Origin: Auraticoccus monumenti | Lineage (GTDB): Bacteria > Actinomycetota > Actinomycetes > Propionibacteriales > Propionibacteriaceae | Assembly: GCF_900101785.1 (NCBI RefSeq) | Contig: NZ_LT629688.1 | Coordinates: 2,294,001-2,358,000, forward strand | Reading direction: 5' to 3' | Length of the DNA stretch: 64,000 bases | In this document: piece by piece, positions 36,187 through 45,207 of the stretch | Position numbering within the stretch: position 1 is the first letter of the stretch | How the letters are laid out: every line of letters begins with the position of its first letter | Made by a program: the position numbers and the translations under genes | Notes under the pieces: model-generated | Database searches by the model: none | Told to the model about the DNA's origin: nothing | What the model saw: the letters and a program-made list of their open reading frames with translations, nothing else

Positions 36187-37116
36187 TCACTGGTCCTCGG
36201 GCACGTAGCCGAGGCGACCGCGGGTGGTGATCAGCAGCACCGCCGCGACGAGCACCGCGGCCGTGGCCTGGGCCAGCGTCGTCCGCGCCGGGCTGAGGGT
36301 GGGGAACAGGTCGCTCCACAGCACCGAGGTGAAGTTGTTGACGCTGACGTGCAGCAGCATGGCCAGCGGCAGGCTCTGCCCGGTGCGGTTGAACACGTAG
36401 GACATCACGACGTTGAAGCTGATGCAGAAGACGATGAACAGCACCGGCTCGCTCCAGTGCGCGTCGGGCCAGCCGCCCCAGTCGGACAGGAACAGCGGCA
36501 TGTGCCACAGCGACCACAGCGGCCCGAGCACCATCGCCGCGCCGAGGGCGCCGAGGCGGCGCTGCAGCCGGGGGAGGGCGAAGTCGCGCCAGCCCGGCTC
36601 CTCGGCCAGACCGGTGGTGACCATCTGCAGGGCCAGCGCGGGGACGTAGGCCGCGAGCAGCATCAACGACGGGGTGCCGACCTGGCCGCCGGAGAAGACG
36701 GTCCCGGTCACCAGCAGCACGGCCGGCACGCCGAGCAGGGCGACGGCGTACCACTTCCAGCTGACCTTCCAGCGGAGCAGCCGCCCGACCCAGTGACGCA
36801 GCCCGGGACGGCCGTCGGCCAGCGCGGTGACCAGGAAGGCGGAGAAGATCGGGCCCAGGTAGGCGCCGGGGAGGACGCCGGAGAGCTGGCTGCTGCCGAG
36901 GACCTCCGGGAAGCGGTAGTCCCAGAGGCCGAGGCCGTTCTGGGAGAGGATGTAGGGCGTCCAGGCCAACCAGCTGAGCAGGTTGGCCAGCACGAAGAAG
37001 GTGGCCAGAGGTCGCCGTCGGATCAGGTCGTGCAGCCGGCCGGGGAGGCTGGTGGGTCGGGTGGGGGGCGGCTCGACGGGCCCGCTGATCGGTGGTCGGT
37101 CGTGGCTGATCGTCAT
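36187..37116 (-). CDS. CPBP family intramembrane metalloprotease
   Basis: A 309-residue protein with about eight hydrophobic segments. The Abi/CPBP (type II CAAX prenyl protease-like) motifs are present: motif 1 EEPGWRDFALPRLQ, motif 2 SLWHMPLF and motif 3 LLHVSVNNF, giving the glutamates, arginine and histidines of the active site. The ATG at 37116 has TAGCGT 7 nt upstream and no ribosome site, implying a leaderless message. It heads the operon with the kinase and regulator and could process a membrane signal or confer self-immunity. Confidence 0.85.
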   Translation of the reverse strand: MTISHDRPPISGPVEPPPTRPTSLPGRLHDLIRRRPLATFFVLANLLSWLAWTPYILSQNGLGLWDYRFPEVLGSSQLSGVLPGAYLGPIFSAFLVTALADGRPGLRHWVGRLLRWKVSWKWYAVALLGVPAVLLVTGTVFSGGQVGTPSLMLLAAYVPALALQMVTTGLAEEPGWRDFALPRLQRRLGALGAAMVLGPLWSLWHMPLFLSDWGGWPDAHWSEPVLFIVFCISFNVVMSYVFNRTGQSLPLAMLLHVSVNNFTSVLWSDLFPTLSPARTTLAQATAAVLVAAVLLITTRGRLGYVPEDQ

Positions 37117-37351
37117 GACCCTCACGCTAGGAACCGGGGGTGGGGTGCCACGAGCCCCGGACGACCGCACTCCGCCGGTGCCATCGAAAGGTGCAAACCG
37201 GGTCCGGGACCCGCGGGAGGACGTCCCGGTCCGCGGGCGGAGGGTGCGGCCAGGGTTCGGTGAGGACGTCGGCGAGGGTGTCGCGACGACGGCCGAGCCG
37301 GTAGGACTGGCGTGTGCGACCGAGCAGCGCGGCAGGCGACCGGGAGGGCCG

Positions 37352-38394
37352 ATGACCACGGACCCGTCCTCCGGTGGCAGCTCCGCGCCGGAGGGTGGGG
37401 AACCCGACCGACGTCGCCCCGCCCGTCGCTGGCCGGCCGTCCTCGGGCTGCTGGTGCTGTCACCGGTCAGCGCGGAGTACCTGATCGGGTACGGCCCCAG
37501 CACCGGACGTCCCCTGGAGCTCCTGGCCGGTCTGCTCCTCCTCGTCCCGCTGTACGGCACGGTCGCGGTGCTCATCCGGGAGGTGGCCCGGCGGACCGGC
37601 CGCGGCTGGCCCACCGTCCTGCTGCTGAGCGCGGCGGCGGGCGTGGTGCAGGCGGGGCTGGTCGACCAGAGCGTGTTCATCCGCGAGTTCGGCCCCGACG
37701 ACCCCGCCTGGGCCACCGAGCCGCACCGGACGGTGGTCCCCGTGCTGGGGATCGACGCCGCGACGACCCTGAACTACGTCGGCGGGCACGTGGTGTGGAG
37801 CTTCGCCGCACCGGTCGCGGTGGTCGAGGCCTGTGCGCCGCGCCTCGCCCGGCACCGGTGGCTGGGACCGGTCGGCGTGGTCGTGCTGGTGCTGCTGTGG
37901 GCGCTGGCGGCGGCGCTGATCTGGAGCGACACCGCCGCCGGGGGAGGGGCCACCGCGGGGCAGCTCGCCGGTGCCGGTGCCGTCGCTGTGCTGCTGGTCC
38001 TCGCGGCGCTGCTCATCCGCCCGGGCGGCACCCGGGTGGCGGGAGGCGTGCCGTCGTGGTGGGTGGTCGCAGGGGTCTTCGTAGCCGTCTGGGGCGCCTA
38101 CCACCTGCTGCCGGCCACCTGGCTCGGGACCGGGATCAACCTCGTCGTGACGGCGGTCGCGGGCGTGCTGCTGCTGCGCTGGTCCGGGCGAACGGGGTGG
38201 CGCTGGCAGCACGTGCTCGCCGTGGCCGGGAGCGCGCTGGTCGTCCGGGCCGCGCTCTCCTTCGTGGTCGAGCCGCTGGGAGGGGTCGACGGGCCGGTGA
38301 AGTACGTGGTCAACGCGGTGACCCTGGCCGGGTGGTCGTCCTGCTCGTGCTGGCGGTCCGGAGGTCGCGTCGGGTGGACGCGGGTCCGGGCTGA
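37352..38394 (+). pseudogene. Polytopic membrane protein gene with late frameshift
   Basis: An ATG at 37352 (GGGAGGGCCG upstream) opens a frame with about eight hydrophobic helices (WPAVLGLLVLSPVSAEYLIG, LLAGLLLLVPLYGTVAVL and so on). Near 38,330 the frame leaves its natural course: GCCGGGTGGTCGTC reads WSSCSCW, whereas one extra G would give AGVVVLLVLAVRRSRR and a stop at 38394, completing the last helix. Without the correction the frame runs to 39,076 across the opposite gene. A one-base loss in a G-run, real or technical, is the simplest view. The function is unknown. Confidence 0.65.
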
Positions 38395-38416
38395 GCCCTG
38401 CCGTGCCCCGTCGGGG

Positions 38417-39106
38417 TCAGCGACGCGTGGGGGCCGATGTCGAGCGTGTGTGCGAGGGCGCGTAGCGGCCGAGCGCGTGGACCACGATGAAGGTGATCAT
38501 CACCAGTCCCGCGAGCACGGCGGCAGCAGCGGCGGCCCGGGTGACGCCCAGCGCACCCAGCAGCAGGCCGGCGACCCCGATCGCCGTGACCGCGCCGCCG
38601 AGGTGGTGGAACATCCGCTCCCGGAAGGCCCAGGCGAACGGGATGAAGTGCACACCGACCGCCGTGGCGATCAGCGCCGGGCGCAGGGCCCCCGCCCCCG
38701 CCGAGACGAGCACCCGGGTGCCGACGACGATCAGGACCAGCTCACCCACCACGCAGAGGCCGTAGGTGGCGAGGGCCGCGGCACCGGGACGGGCGAGCGG
38801 CCCGAGCGCGGTGGGGCGGACGTAGTGGGCGAACAGCGCCGTGGCGGCACCGACCACCCCGGCCACCCGCGCCAGGGTCGACACCAGGGACCCCAGGTCG
38901 GGGGAGTAGCTGAGGACGAACACGAGGCCGCCGACCAGACCCACCACGCTGCCCCAGCGCCGCGGGTCGACGACGACCGGAGGCTCTCCGGCCGCCGGAC
39001 CGTGCGCCCGCCGCGGCGTCGGCTCCGACCGCGGCGCGGCCCCTCTCTCACCCACGGGCGGGACCTCTTCCTCTGACGTCGTCGGATCTGCGGTGCACTC
39101 TCCCAC
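38417..39106 (-). CDS. Membrane protein of unknown function
   Basis: A 229-residue protein. A polar Pro/Glu-rich N-terminus (1-48) is followed by six hydrophobic helices ([62 protein letters not shown] and others). The GTG start at 39106 is uncertain; a later start near residue 15 is possible. It is convergent with the frameshifted membrane gene, 22 bp apart. Confidence 0.6.
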   Translation of the reverse strand: MGECTADPTTSEEEVPPVGERGAAPRSEPTPRRAHGPAAGEPPVVVDPRRWGSVVGLVGGLVFVLSYSPDLGSLVSTLARVAGVVGAATALFAHYVRPTALGPLARPGAAALATYGLCVVGELVLIVVGTRVLVSAGAGALRPALIATAVGVHFIPFAWAFRERMFHHLGGAVTAIGVAGLLLGALGVTRAAAAAAVLAGLVMITFIVVHALGRYAPSHTRSTSAPTRR

Positions 39107-39311
39107 GCGGTGCGGGTCACCGGCACCCGCTCGAGGCGCCGCAGGTCCAGGGGTTGGGCAGGGGCGACGTCACCACGAACCGAGGAGCACACCACCCCGT
39201 GCCGTCACCTGAGCCGGAGGAAGGACCGTCCAGCCGAGGTCGTCGCTCGTACCGGCGCGGTGGGACGCAGCGCCCAGATGCATCCAGGTGGGAGCCGGGA
39301 CCGAAGCGTGA

Positions 39312-39361
39312 GCAGGACCGCCCCACCTGTCTGAATCGTCATCAGGTGGGGTGGTCCCTGC
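39312..39361. repeat. Orphan 50-nt hairpin in a 411-bp gap
   Basis: GCAGGACCGCCCCACCTG (39312-39329) pairs with CAGGTGGGGTGGTCCCTGC (39343-39361), with one bulge and one G-T pair. CAGGTGGGG occurs again at 39365-39373 and CAGGTGGG near 39288. The remaining 39,107-39,517 region shows no gene. It resembles the other palindromes in architecture but not in sequence. Confidence 0.65.
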
Positions 39362-39517
39362 CAGCAGGTGGGGCACGAGCCCTCGTCGTGGCGCACGCTG
39401 GGTGCGGTGGGACGCCAGCTCCTCCGCCGCGGGCACCGGCAACCGCTCCGGGAGGGAGGGCCTGGGTGGGTGCGACGCACCCTGCCCCAGCGGCCGCAGG
39501 GCTCCTACGGTGGTCCC

Positions 39518-39808
39518 GTGACAGCACAGGACGACCAGAGCAGACGCGGCGTGCACACGACGGACCCGGTGGGCACGTGGGTGACGCAGGACCGCCACAT
39601 CCGCCACGAGCTGCTCCCCGACGGACGGTACGTCGAGGCCCGCGGCCGGCGGGAGGCGGCCTACACCGGTCGCTACTGGATGGAGGGCAACCACGTCGAG
39701 TACCTGGACGACACCGGCTTCACCGCCGACGGCGACTTCGTGGACGGCGTCCTCCACCACGCCGGGATGGTCATGCACCGGGTCGGTGCCGAGGAGGGCG
39801 CCGGGTGA
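39518..39808 (+). CDS. Atu4866 family small protein
   Basis: A 96-residue protein consisting of one Atu4866 domain: WVTQDRHIRHELLPDGRYVEARG, AYTGRYWMEGNHVEYLDDTGF and VDGVLHHAGMVMHR. This is a small beta-barrel domain of unknown function. GTG 39518 has TACGGT 6 nt upstream (leaderless type). Its stop overlaps the XRE gene start (GTGA). A second, larger Atu4866 protein is encoded at 46759. Confidence 0.82.
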   Translation: MTAQDDQSRRGVHTTDPVGTWVTQDRHIRHELLPDGRYVEARGRREAAYTGRYWMEGNHVEYLDDTGFTADGDFVDGVLHHAGMVMHRVGAEEGAG

Positions 39809-40632
39809 GCACCGGCGAGCTCGGGGCGTTCCTGCGCGCCTGCCGCAGCCGCACCGACCCGGCCCGGCACGGCTTCCCCTCGACCGGGCAGCGTCGGGTG
39901 CAGGGGATGCGGCGGGAGGAGGTCGCCGCGCTGGCCGGGGTCAGCGTCGACTACTACACCCGGCTGGAGCAGTCCCGGGAGACCCGACCCTCGGTGCAGG
40001 TGGTGGACGCCCTGGCCCGCGTCTTCCAGCTCGACCGCGACGCCCGCCAGCACGCCTACCGGCTGGCCGGGCTGATGCCGGTGCTCGACCTCCCCACCAG
40101 CGGCGACGCGCCCGCCCCGGAGCTGCAGCAGCTCATGGACGCCTGGCCGCACACGCCGGCGGTGCTGTTCAACCGCGCCTACGACGTCATCGCGCAGAAC
40201 CGCATCGGCGAGGCCCTGTTCGCGCCCTTCGACCCCGGGACCAACCTGCTGCTGTCGATCTTCCTCGACCCCGCCGCCCGCTCCTTCTACGACGACTGGC
40301 CTGTCGCGGCCCGCAACGCGGCCGGGGCGCTGCGGCTGGCGCTGGGGGAGTCCCCGCGCGACCCGCGGCCGAACGAGGTCCGCGACGTCCTGCAGCGGCA
40401 CAGCGCGGAGTTCCGCCGTCTCTGGGCCGACCCCGAGGTGCGTGGCAAGAGCATGGAGCTCAAGCGCCTGCACCACCCGCTGGTCGACGAGCTCGACCTC
40501 ACCATGCAGACCTTCGAGGTGCGCAGCGCACCCGGCCAGGAGCTGATCGTCTACCACCCGGTGCCGGGCAGCCGCACCGACGACGGGCTGAGGCTGCTCG
40601 GCACCCTCGCCGCGGGGACGGCCGTGCAGTAG
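39805..40632 (+). CDS. XRE family (MmyB-type) transcriptional regulator
   Basis: A 275-residue protein. Residues 30-85 form a helix-turn-helix (RVQGMRREEVAALAGVSVDYYTRLEQ); the C-terminal half is the MmyB-like ligand-binding domain, with AVLFNRAYDVIAQNRIGEALF, YDDWPVAARNAAGALR and KRLHHPLVDELDLTMQTFEV. These regulators usually control an adjacent oxidoreductase or small protein; here it is translationally coupled to the Atu4866 gene, a recurring pair. The GTG start overlaps the upstream stop by 4 nt. Confidence 0.87.
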   Translation: MSTGELGAFLRACRSRTDPARHGFPSTGQRRVQGMRREEVAALAGVSVDYYTRLEQSRETRPSVQVVDALARVFQLDRDARQHAYRLAGLMPVLDLPTSGDAPAPELQQLMDAWPHTPAVLFNRAYDVIAQNRIGEALFAPFDPGTNLLLSIFLDPAARSFYDDWPVAARNAAGALRLALGESPRDPRPNEVRDVLQRHSAEFRRLWADPEVRGKSMELKRLHHPLVDELDLTMQTFEVRSAPGQELIVYHPVPGSRTDDGLRLLGTLAAGTAVQ

Positions 40633-40763
40633 CGCCGTCACGAGCAGGCAGCAGGCGTCTCCACCAGAAGGTGCAAGTCAAGTGCCTCCGTTTGGGTCTG
40701 TCGGCGGGGGTGCCCGGTTCCTAGCGTTGTGGGTGTTCCTCCCGCCGACCCAGAGAGCCACTC

Positions 40764-41522
40764 ATGCTCACCGATCTCACCTCCCGACAGACCCTCACCG
40801 GCACCGCCGTGCAGCTGGACCACGTCACCAGGACCTACCCCGACGGTGACCGCACCGTGGCCGCCCTCGACGACGTCAGCCTCGACGTCACCGCCGGGAG
40901 CTTCACCGCCGTGATGGGCCCGTCCGGCTCGGGGAAGTCGACCTTCCTCAGCTGCGCGGCCGGTCTCGACAGCCCCACCAGCGGTCGGGTGGTCATCGGC
41001 GGTACCGACCTGAGCGGCATGTCGCCCGACGCGCTCACCCGCTTCCGCCGCCAGCACGTCGGCTTCGTCTTCCAGGGCTACAACCTGGTCCCGCACCTCA
41101 CCGTCGCCGAGAACGTGCGCCTCCCGATGACCCTCGCCGGGGCGGAGGTCGACCAGGACCGCCTGGAGGCCCTGCTGGCCTCGGTCGGTCTCGAGGGCAG
41201 GGACGGACGGCTGCCCGGCGAGCTCTCGGGTGGTCAGGCGCAGCGGGTCGCGATCGCCCGGGCCCTGGTGGCCTCCCCGGACGTCGTCTTCGCCGACGAG
41301 CCGACCGGCGCGCTCGACGCGGCCACGGCCGACCGGATCCTGCAGCTGCTGCGGCACTCGGTGCACGAGCTGGGTCAGACGCTCGTGCTCGTCACCCACG
41401 ACCCCCGGGCGGCCAGCTACGCCGACCGGCTGGTGTTCCTCGCCGACGGCCGGATCCGCGACGAGCTCGAGGCCCCCACCCTCGAGTCGGTCACCGCGCG
41501 CGTCCTCGAGCTGGGGCGCTGA
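40764..41522 (+). CDS. MacB/LolD-type ABC transporter ATP-binding protein
   Basis: A 252-residue protein. Walker A is GPSGSGKST (52-60), with the Q-loop in GFVFQGYNLVPHLT, the signature LSGGQAQRVAIARAL, Walker B VVFADEPTGALD and the H-loop LVTHD. The closeness to MacB/FtsE-type ATPases and the adjoining FtsX-like permease show a mechanotransmission-type exporter, not a bulk importer. The ATG has only a weak AGAG site upstream. A TAGCGT box lies 26 nt before the start codon. Confidence 0.92.
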   Translation: MLTDLTSRQTLTGTAVQLDHVTRTYPDGDRTVAALDDVSLDVTAGSFTAVMGPSGSGKSTFLSCAAGLDSPTSGRVVIGGTDLSGMSPDALTRFRRQHVGFVFQGYNLVPHLTVAENVRLPMTLAGAEVDQDRLEALLASVGLEGRDGRLPGELSGGQAQRVAIARALVASPDVVFADEPTGALDAATADRILQLLRHSVHELGQTLVLVTHDPRAASYADRLVFLADGRIRDELEAPTLESVTARVLELGR

Positions 41523-41525
41523 ACC

Positions 41526-43376
41526 GTGCGCGCCGCTCTCCGCTCCCTGCTCGTCGTCAACCGCTCCGCGGTCCTCGGGGCCGGCGTCGTGGTCGCCCTC
41601 GCCGCGGTGCTCCTGGCCACGACCGCCGCCTGGCTCGAGGCCGGCATCCGCCAGCCCGAGGCCCCCTTCCTCAGCACCGTCGCCGGATCCTTCGCCGGCA
41701 CCCTGGTCCTCATCACCGTCTTCATGGTCGCCAGCGTCTTCGCCGGCGTCCTCCGCCAGCGCCGGGGCGAGTTCGCCCTGCTCCGCGCCGTCGGGGCCAC
41801 CGCCCGGCAGATCCGGACCTCGGTGACCACGGAGGTGCTGCTCCTGCTCGCCCTCGTCGCCCCCCTCGGAGCGGTGGTCGGGACGCTGCTGGCGCCCCTG
41901 GTCACCCCGTTGCTCCGCGACACCGGCATCGTCCCCGGTGACTTCACCCTGAGCGCCTCGGCGATCCCGGTCCTCACCACCCTGCTGGTCCTGGTGCCCA
42001 CCGGCTTCCTGGCCGCCCGGCTGGCCGCGCGCGCGGCGACCCGGACCAGCCCGACCGACGGACTGCGGGCCAGCGTGGTCGACGCACCCCGGCTCTCCCG
42101 CGGACGAATCGTCGCCGCCGCGGTCACGGGGGCGCTCGGGCTCCTCGCGGCCGGCACCCCCTTCGTCGTCCCCGGCACCGTCGGCGCCGCCAGCGGCGCC
42201 TCGTCGGCGATCCTGATGATCGTCGCGGCGGCCCTCGCCGGCCCGCTGCTGGTCCACCGCGCCGCCCGACGCGGCCTGGCGATGGCCCGCGGCAGCGCCC
42301 TCGAGCTCGCGCTGGCCAACACCCGCGGGTTCTCCAGCAGGTTCAGCGCCGCGGTCATCCCCCTGGCCCTGCTCGTCGGTCTCGGCTGGGTGCAGACCGG
42401 GACGGACACCGCCGTGGCCCGCGCCGCGGAGCAGCAGCTGCGGGCGGGCATCTCCGCCGACCTGGTGGTGATGTCCCCGGCCGGTGTCACCGTCGAGCAG
42501 GCGGCGGCGGTCGCCACCCTGCCCGGGGTGGCGGCGACGACCTCGATGGGCGACGTCTCGGCATCGGTGCGCACCGAGGCGCCCGACGAGGACGTGCCGG
42601 CCCTGGACGGCCTGGCGTGGGAGCCGACGTCCCTGCGCACACTCTCGGCCGACCACGCGCTGGTCGACCCGTCGGTCCGGTCCGGGTCGCTGGACGAGCT
42701 CGCCGGCCCCGACACCATCGCGGTCAGCAGCGAGGCGCTGGCCCTCAGCGGCACCGGCCTCGGTGACACGGTGGACCTGCGGGTGGAGGGCGGTCCCGTC
42801 GTGGCCGCGAGGGTCGTCGCGGTGTACGACCGGGGGCTCGCCTTCGGGGACTACCTGGTTCGCGACCCCGGCACGGGCCCCACCGGGGCGGTCCTGGTGG
42901 ACGCCTCCGCCGCCGACCCGGCAGGAGTCCGGACGGCGGTGGAGGAGATGGGCCTCACGGTCTCCACGGAGGAGGAGCACCTGGTGACCGCGACCGCGTC
43001 GGCTGACGGCGAGCGGCGGCTGTCGCTGGTCCTGATCATCGCCCTGCTCGCCTTCGTCGGGGTGGCCGCGGCCAACACCCTGGTCACCACGACGCGCAGC
43101 CGCCGCGACGAGCTCGCGCTGCTGCACCGCACCGGCGCCACCCGGGGGCAGCTGCTGCGGATGGTGCTGGTCGAGACGGCCTTCATCGCGCTCGCCTCGG
43201 TGGCCCTCGGGACGCTCGCCGTCGTGCCGGCGCTGCTGGGGGTGGGCTACGGACTGGGTGGTGGGTTGCTCTCCGGCATCGACCTGGCCGCCTGGGCCGG
43301 GTTCTCCGGGGCCGCGATCGTGATCGCTGTGATCGCCGTCCTGCCCGTCGCCTGGCGCATGGTGCGCACACGCTGA
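41526..43376 (+). CDS. FtsX-like ABC transporter permease
   Basis: A 616-residue protein starting three bases after the ATPase stop. An N-terminal helix is followed by a first FtsX domain with three helices (TLVLITVFMVASVFAGVLRQRRGEFALLRAVGAT is its signature), two middle helices, a ~180-residue extracellular part and a second FtsX domain (LVLIIALLAFVGVAAANTLV, RRDELALLHRTGATRGQLLRM). Such pairs export peptides, antibiotics or lipids, or work with two-component sensors. The substrate is unknown. Confidence 0.88.
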   Translation: MRAALRSLLVVNRSAVLGAGVVVALAAVLLATTAAWLEAGIRQPEAPFLSTVAGSFAGTLVLITVFMVASVFAGVLRQRRGEFALLRAVGATARQIRTSVTTEVLLLLALVAPLGAVVGTLLAPLVTPLLRDTGIVPGDFTLSASAIPVLTTLLVLVPTGFLAARLAARAATRTSPTDGLRASVVDAPRLSRGRIVAAAVTGALGLLAAGTPFVVPGTVGAASGASSAILMIVAAALAGPLLVHRAARRGLAMARGSALELALANTRGFSSRFSAAVIPLALLVGLGWVQTGTDTAVARAAEQQLRAGISADLVVMSPAGVTVEQAAAVATLPGVAATTSMGDVSASVRTEAPDEDVPALDGLAWEPTSLRTLSADHALVDPSVRSGSLDELAGPDTIAVSSEALALSGTGLGDTVDLRVEGGPVVAARVVAVYDRGLAFGDYLVRDPGTGPTGAVLVDASAADPAGVRTAVEEMGLTVSTEEEHLVTATASADGERRLSLVLIIALLAFVGVAAANTLVTTTRSRRDELALLHRTGATRGQLLRMVLVETAFIALASVALGTLAVVPALLGVGYGLGGGLLSGIDLAAWAGFSGAAIVIAVIAVLPVAWRMVRTR

Positions 43377-43563
43377 CGCCCACCGGCCCGGGTCTCCCCA
43401 CGAGCCCGGGCCACGTCGGCAGGGCGCCCCGGGTTCCCCGAGGGTGATCTCGCCGCGACGACGCAGCGGCGGCGACGACGACACGATCGACGCCACCCGT
43501 TCCCTCCGCTCCACGCTGCACGGCTTCTCGCCCTCGATACCGCCTGTCCCCACGTCGCCGTGA

Positions 43564-44600
43564 GGTGGCGACTCGCCGCCAGACGTCGCCTCGACTGGCC
43601 TGGTTCCGACACATCGCGGCCACTCGCCGCCCGCGGCACCGAGGCGGCGCCGAACGCTCGCCGGCTGGGGGGGGGGGGGGCGACTGGCCGCCAGACGTCG
43701 CCTCGGCCGGTGCTGACGCGACAGATCGCGGCCACTCGCCGCCTGCAGCACCGAGGCGGCGCCGGACGTTCGCCAGTGGGGGTGGCGACTCGCCGCCAGA
43801 CGTCGGCTCACCCGGCGTGGACCCGACAGATCGCGGCCAGTCGCCGCCCGCGACACGGGGGTGGCGCCGGACGCTCGCCAGCGGAGGTGGCGACTCGCCA
43901 CCAGACGTCGGCTCATCCGGCCGCGACCTGACACATATCGGCCAGTCGCCGCCGCGGCGCCGGACGCACGCCAGTGAACGTGGCGACTTGCCGGCAGACG
44001 TCGCCTCGGCCGGTGGTGATGCGACAGATCGCGGCCAGTCGCCGCCCGCGCGGCACCGCCGCGGGGCGCCGGACGCACGCCAGTGGACGTCGCGACTTGC
44101 CGGCAGACGTCGCCTCGGCCGGTGGTGACGCGACAGATCGCGGCCAGTCGTCGCCTGCAGTTTGGGGCAGCATCGGAGCGCACGGCGCGCGAGGTGGCGA
44201 CTCGCCGCCAGACGTCGCCTCGCCCGGCCTGGTCCTGACACATCGGGGCCACTCGCCGCCCGCTGCACCGAGGCGGCGCCGGACGCTCGCCAGTTGGGGG
44301 TGGCGACTGGCCGCCAGACGTCGCCTCGGCCGGTGCTGACGCGACAGATTGCGGCGACTCGCCGCCTGCAGCTTGGGGCAGCTTCGGAGCGCACGGCGCG
44401 CGAGGTGGCGACTCGCCGCCAGACGTCGCCTGGCCCGGCCGGGACCTGACAGATCGCGGCCACTCGCCGCCCGCTGCACCGAGGCGACGCTGGACGCTCG
44501 CCAATGGGGGTGGCGACTGGCCGCCAGACGTCGGCTCACCCGGCCCGGTCCCGACACATCGCGGCCACTCGCCTCCCGCAGCGCCGAGGCGGCGGGACCC
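43564..44600. repeat. Tandem array of ten ~105-bp palindromic units
   Basis: Units begin GGTGGCGACT-C/G-GCCGCCAGACGTC at about 43564, 43678, 43781, 43886, 43980, 44088, 44193, 44299, 44403 and 44509. Within each unit GGCGACTGGCCGCCAGACGTC is opposed by GACAGATCGCGGCCACTCGCCGCC, so every unit can fold into a hairpin of ~23-nt arms. Two linker types occur (GCACCGAGGCGGCGCCGGACGCTCGCCAG, and one with TTGGGGCAGC...GGAGCGCACGGCGCGCGA). The array ends 9 nt from the stop of the gene at 44610. The stretch 43,377-43,563 before it shows no gene. Open frames across the array result from its period being a multiple of three. Confidence 0.9.
43667..43680 (+). repeat. Run of 14 consecutive G
   Basis: A 14-base G homopolymer at the junction of units 1 and 2 of the array. 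It could form G-quadruplex structure and is a likely site of replication slippage or read error. Confidence 0.95.
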
Positions 44601-44609
44601 GCGGCTCGT

Positions 44610-45089
44610 CTACTGCCAGACGAACAACGAGGAGCCGCCCCGGCACTCCTCGGGGAGGTAGGCGTCCACGGAACGACCGAACCCGCCGCCGGCGGTGAAC
44701 GTGTCGCCGAGGTGGACGGTGCCGTGGTCGGGCACGACGACGCTTCGACCGTCGTCGGTGAGGACCGTCCCGAAGGGGAGCTGGAGGACGGTGACGCCGC
44801 CCGCGTCACCGACGTCGAACGCTAGGCACCCGCGCTCGGTCCGAGTCAGGACGCCTCCGGCGAGGGCCAGCATGTAGGTCTCGGGCTCCTCGGCCGCAGC
44901 GATGAGGGTCGAGCCACCGGCGCGCTGCACGACCGGGGGATCGGTCGATGACCCGAAGCCGAGGCCCCGGTCGAGCACGAACCAGACCAGGCCCACGACG
45001 GCGGCGCACACGCAGGCAGCGGCCAGGACCGGAGCCGTCCGGCGGTTCCTGGGAGGACGCGTGGGCTGGTCGAGCACCCGACTCACCAC
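44610..45089 (-). CDS. Membrane-anchored extracellular protein of unknown function
   Basis: A 159-residue protein. A short cytoplasmic head (RPPRNRRTA), one helix (about 20-42) and a ~115-residue outside domain with two cysteines (CLAF and EECRGG), which may form a disulfide. GTG 45089 or 45086 can serve as start. No family is recognised. Its stop codon touches the tandem palindromic array. Confidence 0.6.
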   Translation of the reverse strand: MVSRVLDQPTRPPRNRRTAPVLAAACVCAAVVGLVWFVLDRGLGFGSSTDPPVVQRAGGSTLIAAAEEPETYMLALAGGVLTRTERGCLAFDVGDAGGVTVLQLPFGTVLTDDGRSVVVPDHGTVHLGDTFTAGGGFGRSVDAYLPEECRGGSSLFVWQ

Positions 45090-45207
45090 CCTCCGCGGTC
45101 ACCGCTGACCCGACCGCCGTAGACCTCGACGCAAGGACCCCATCGTGGCACTCCCGGAGGCCCTGGCGCCGCCGTCGTCGCCGTCGCCACCCCCGGCACG
45201 GTCACCG

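Noticed and set aside
40638-44504. A very long minus-strand open frame (over 1200 codons) across the array and the ABC transporter genes
   Set aside because: It is antisense to two clear genes and crosses the ~105-bp tandem array, whose period is a multiple of three; it has no domain and results from GC bias.
43564-44600. CRISPR array
   Set aside because: Repeats are ~105 bp, diverged and contiguous with no unique spacers of uniform length; no cas genes nearby.
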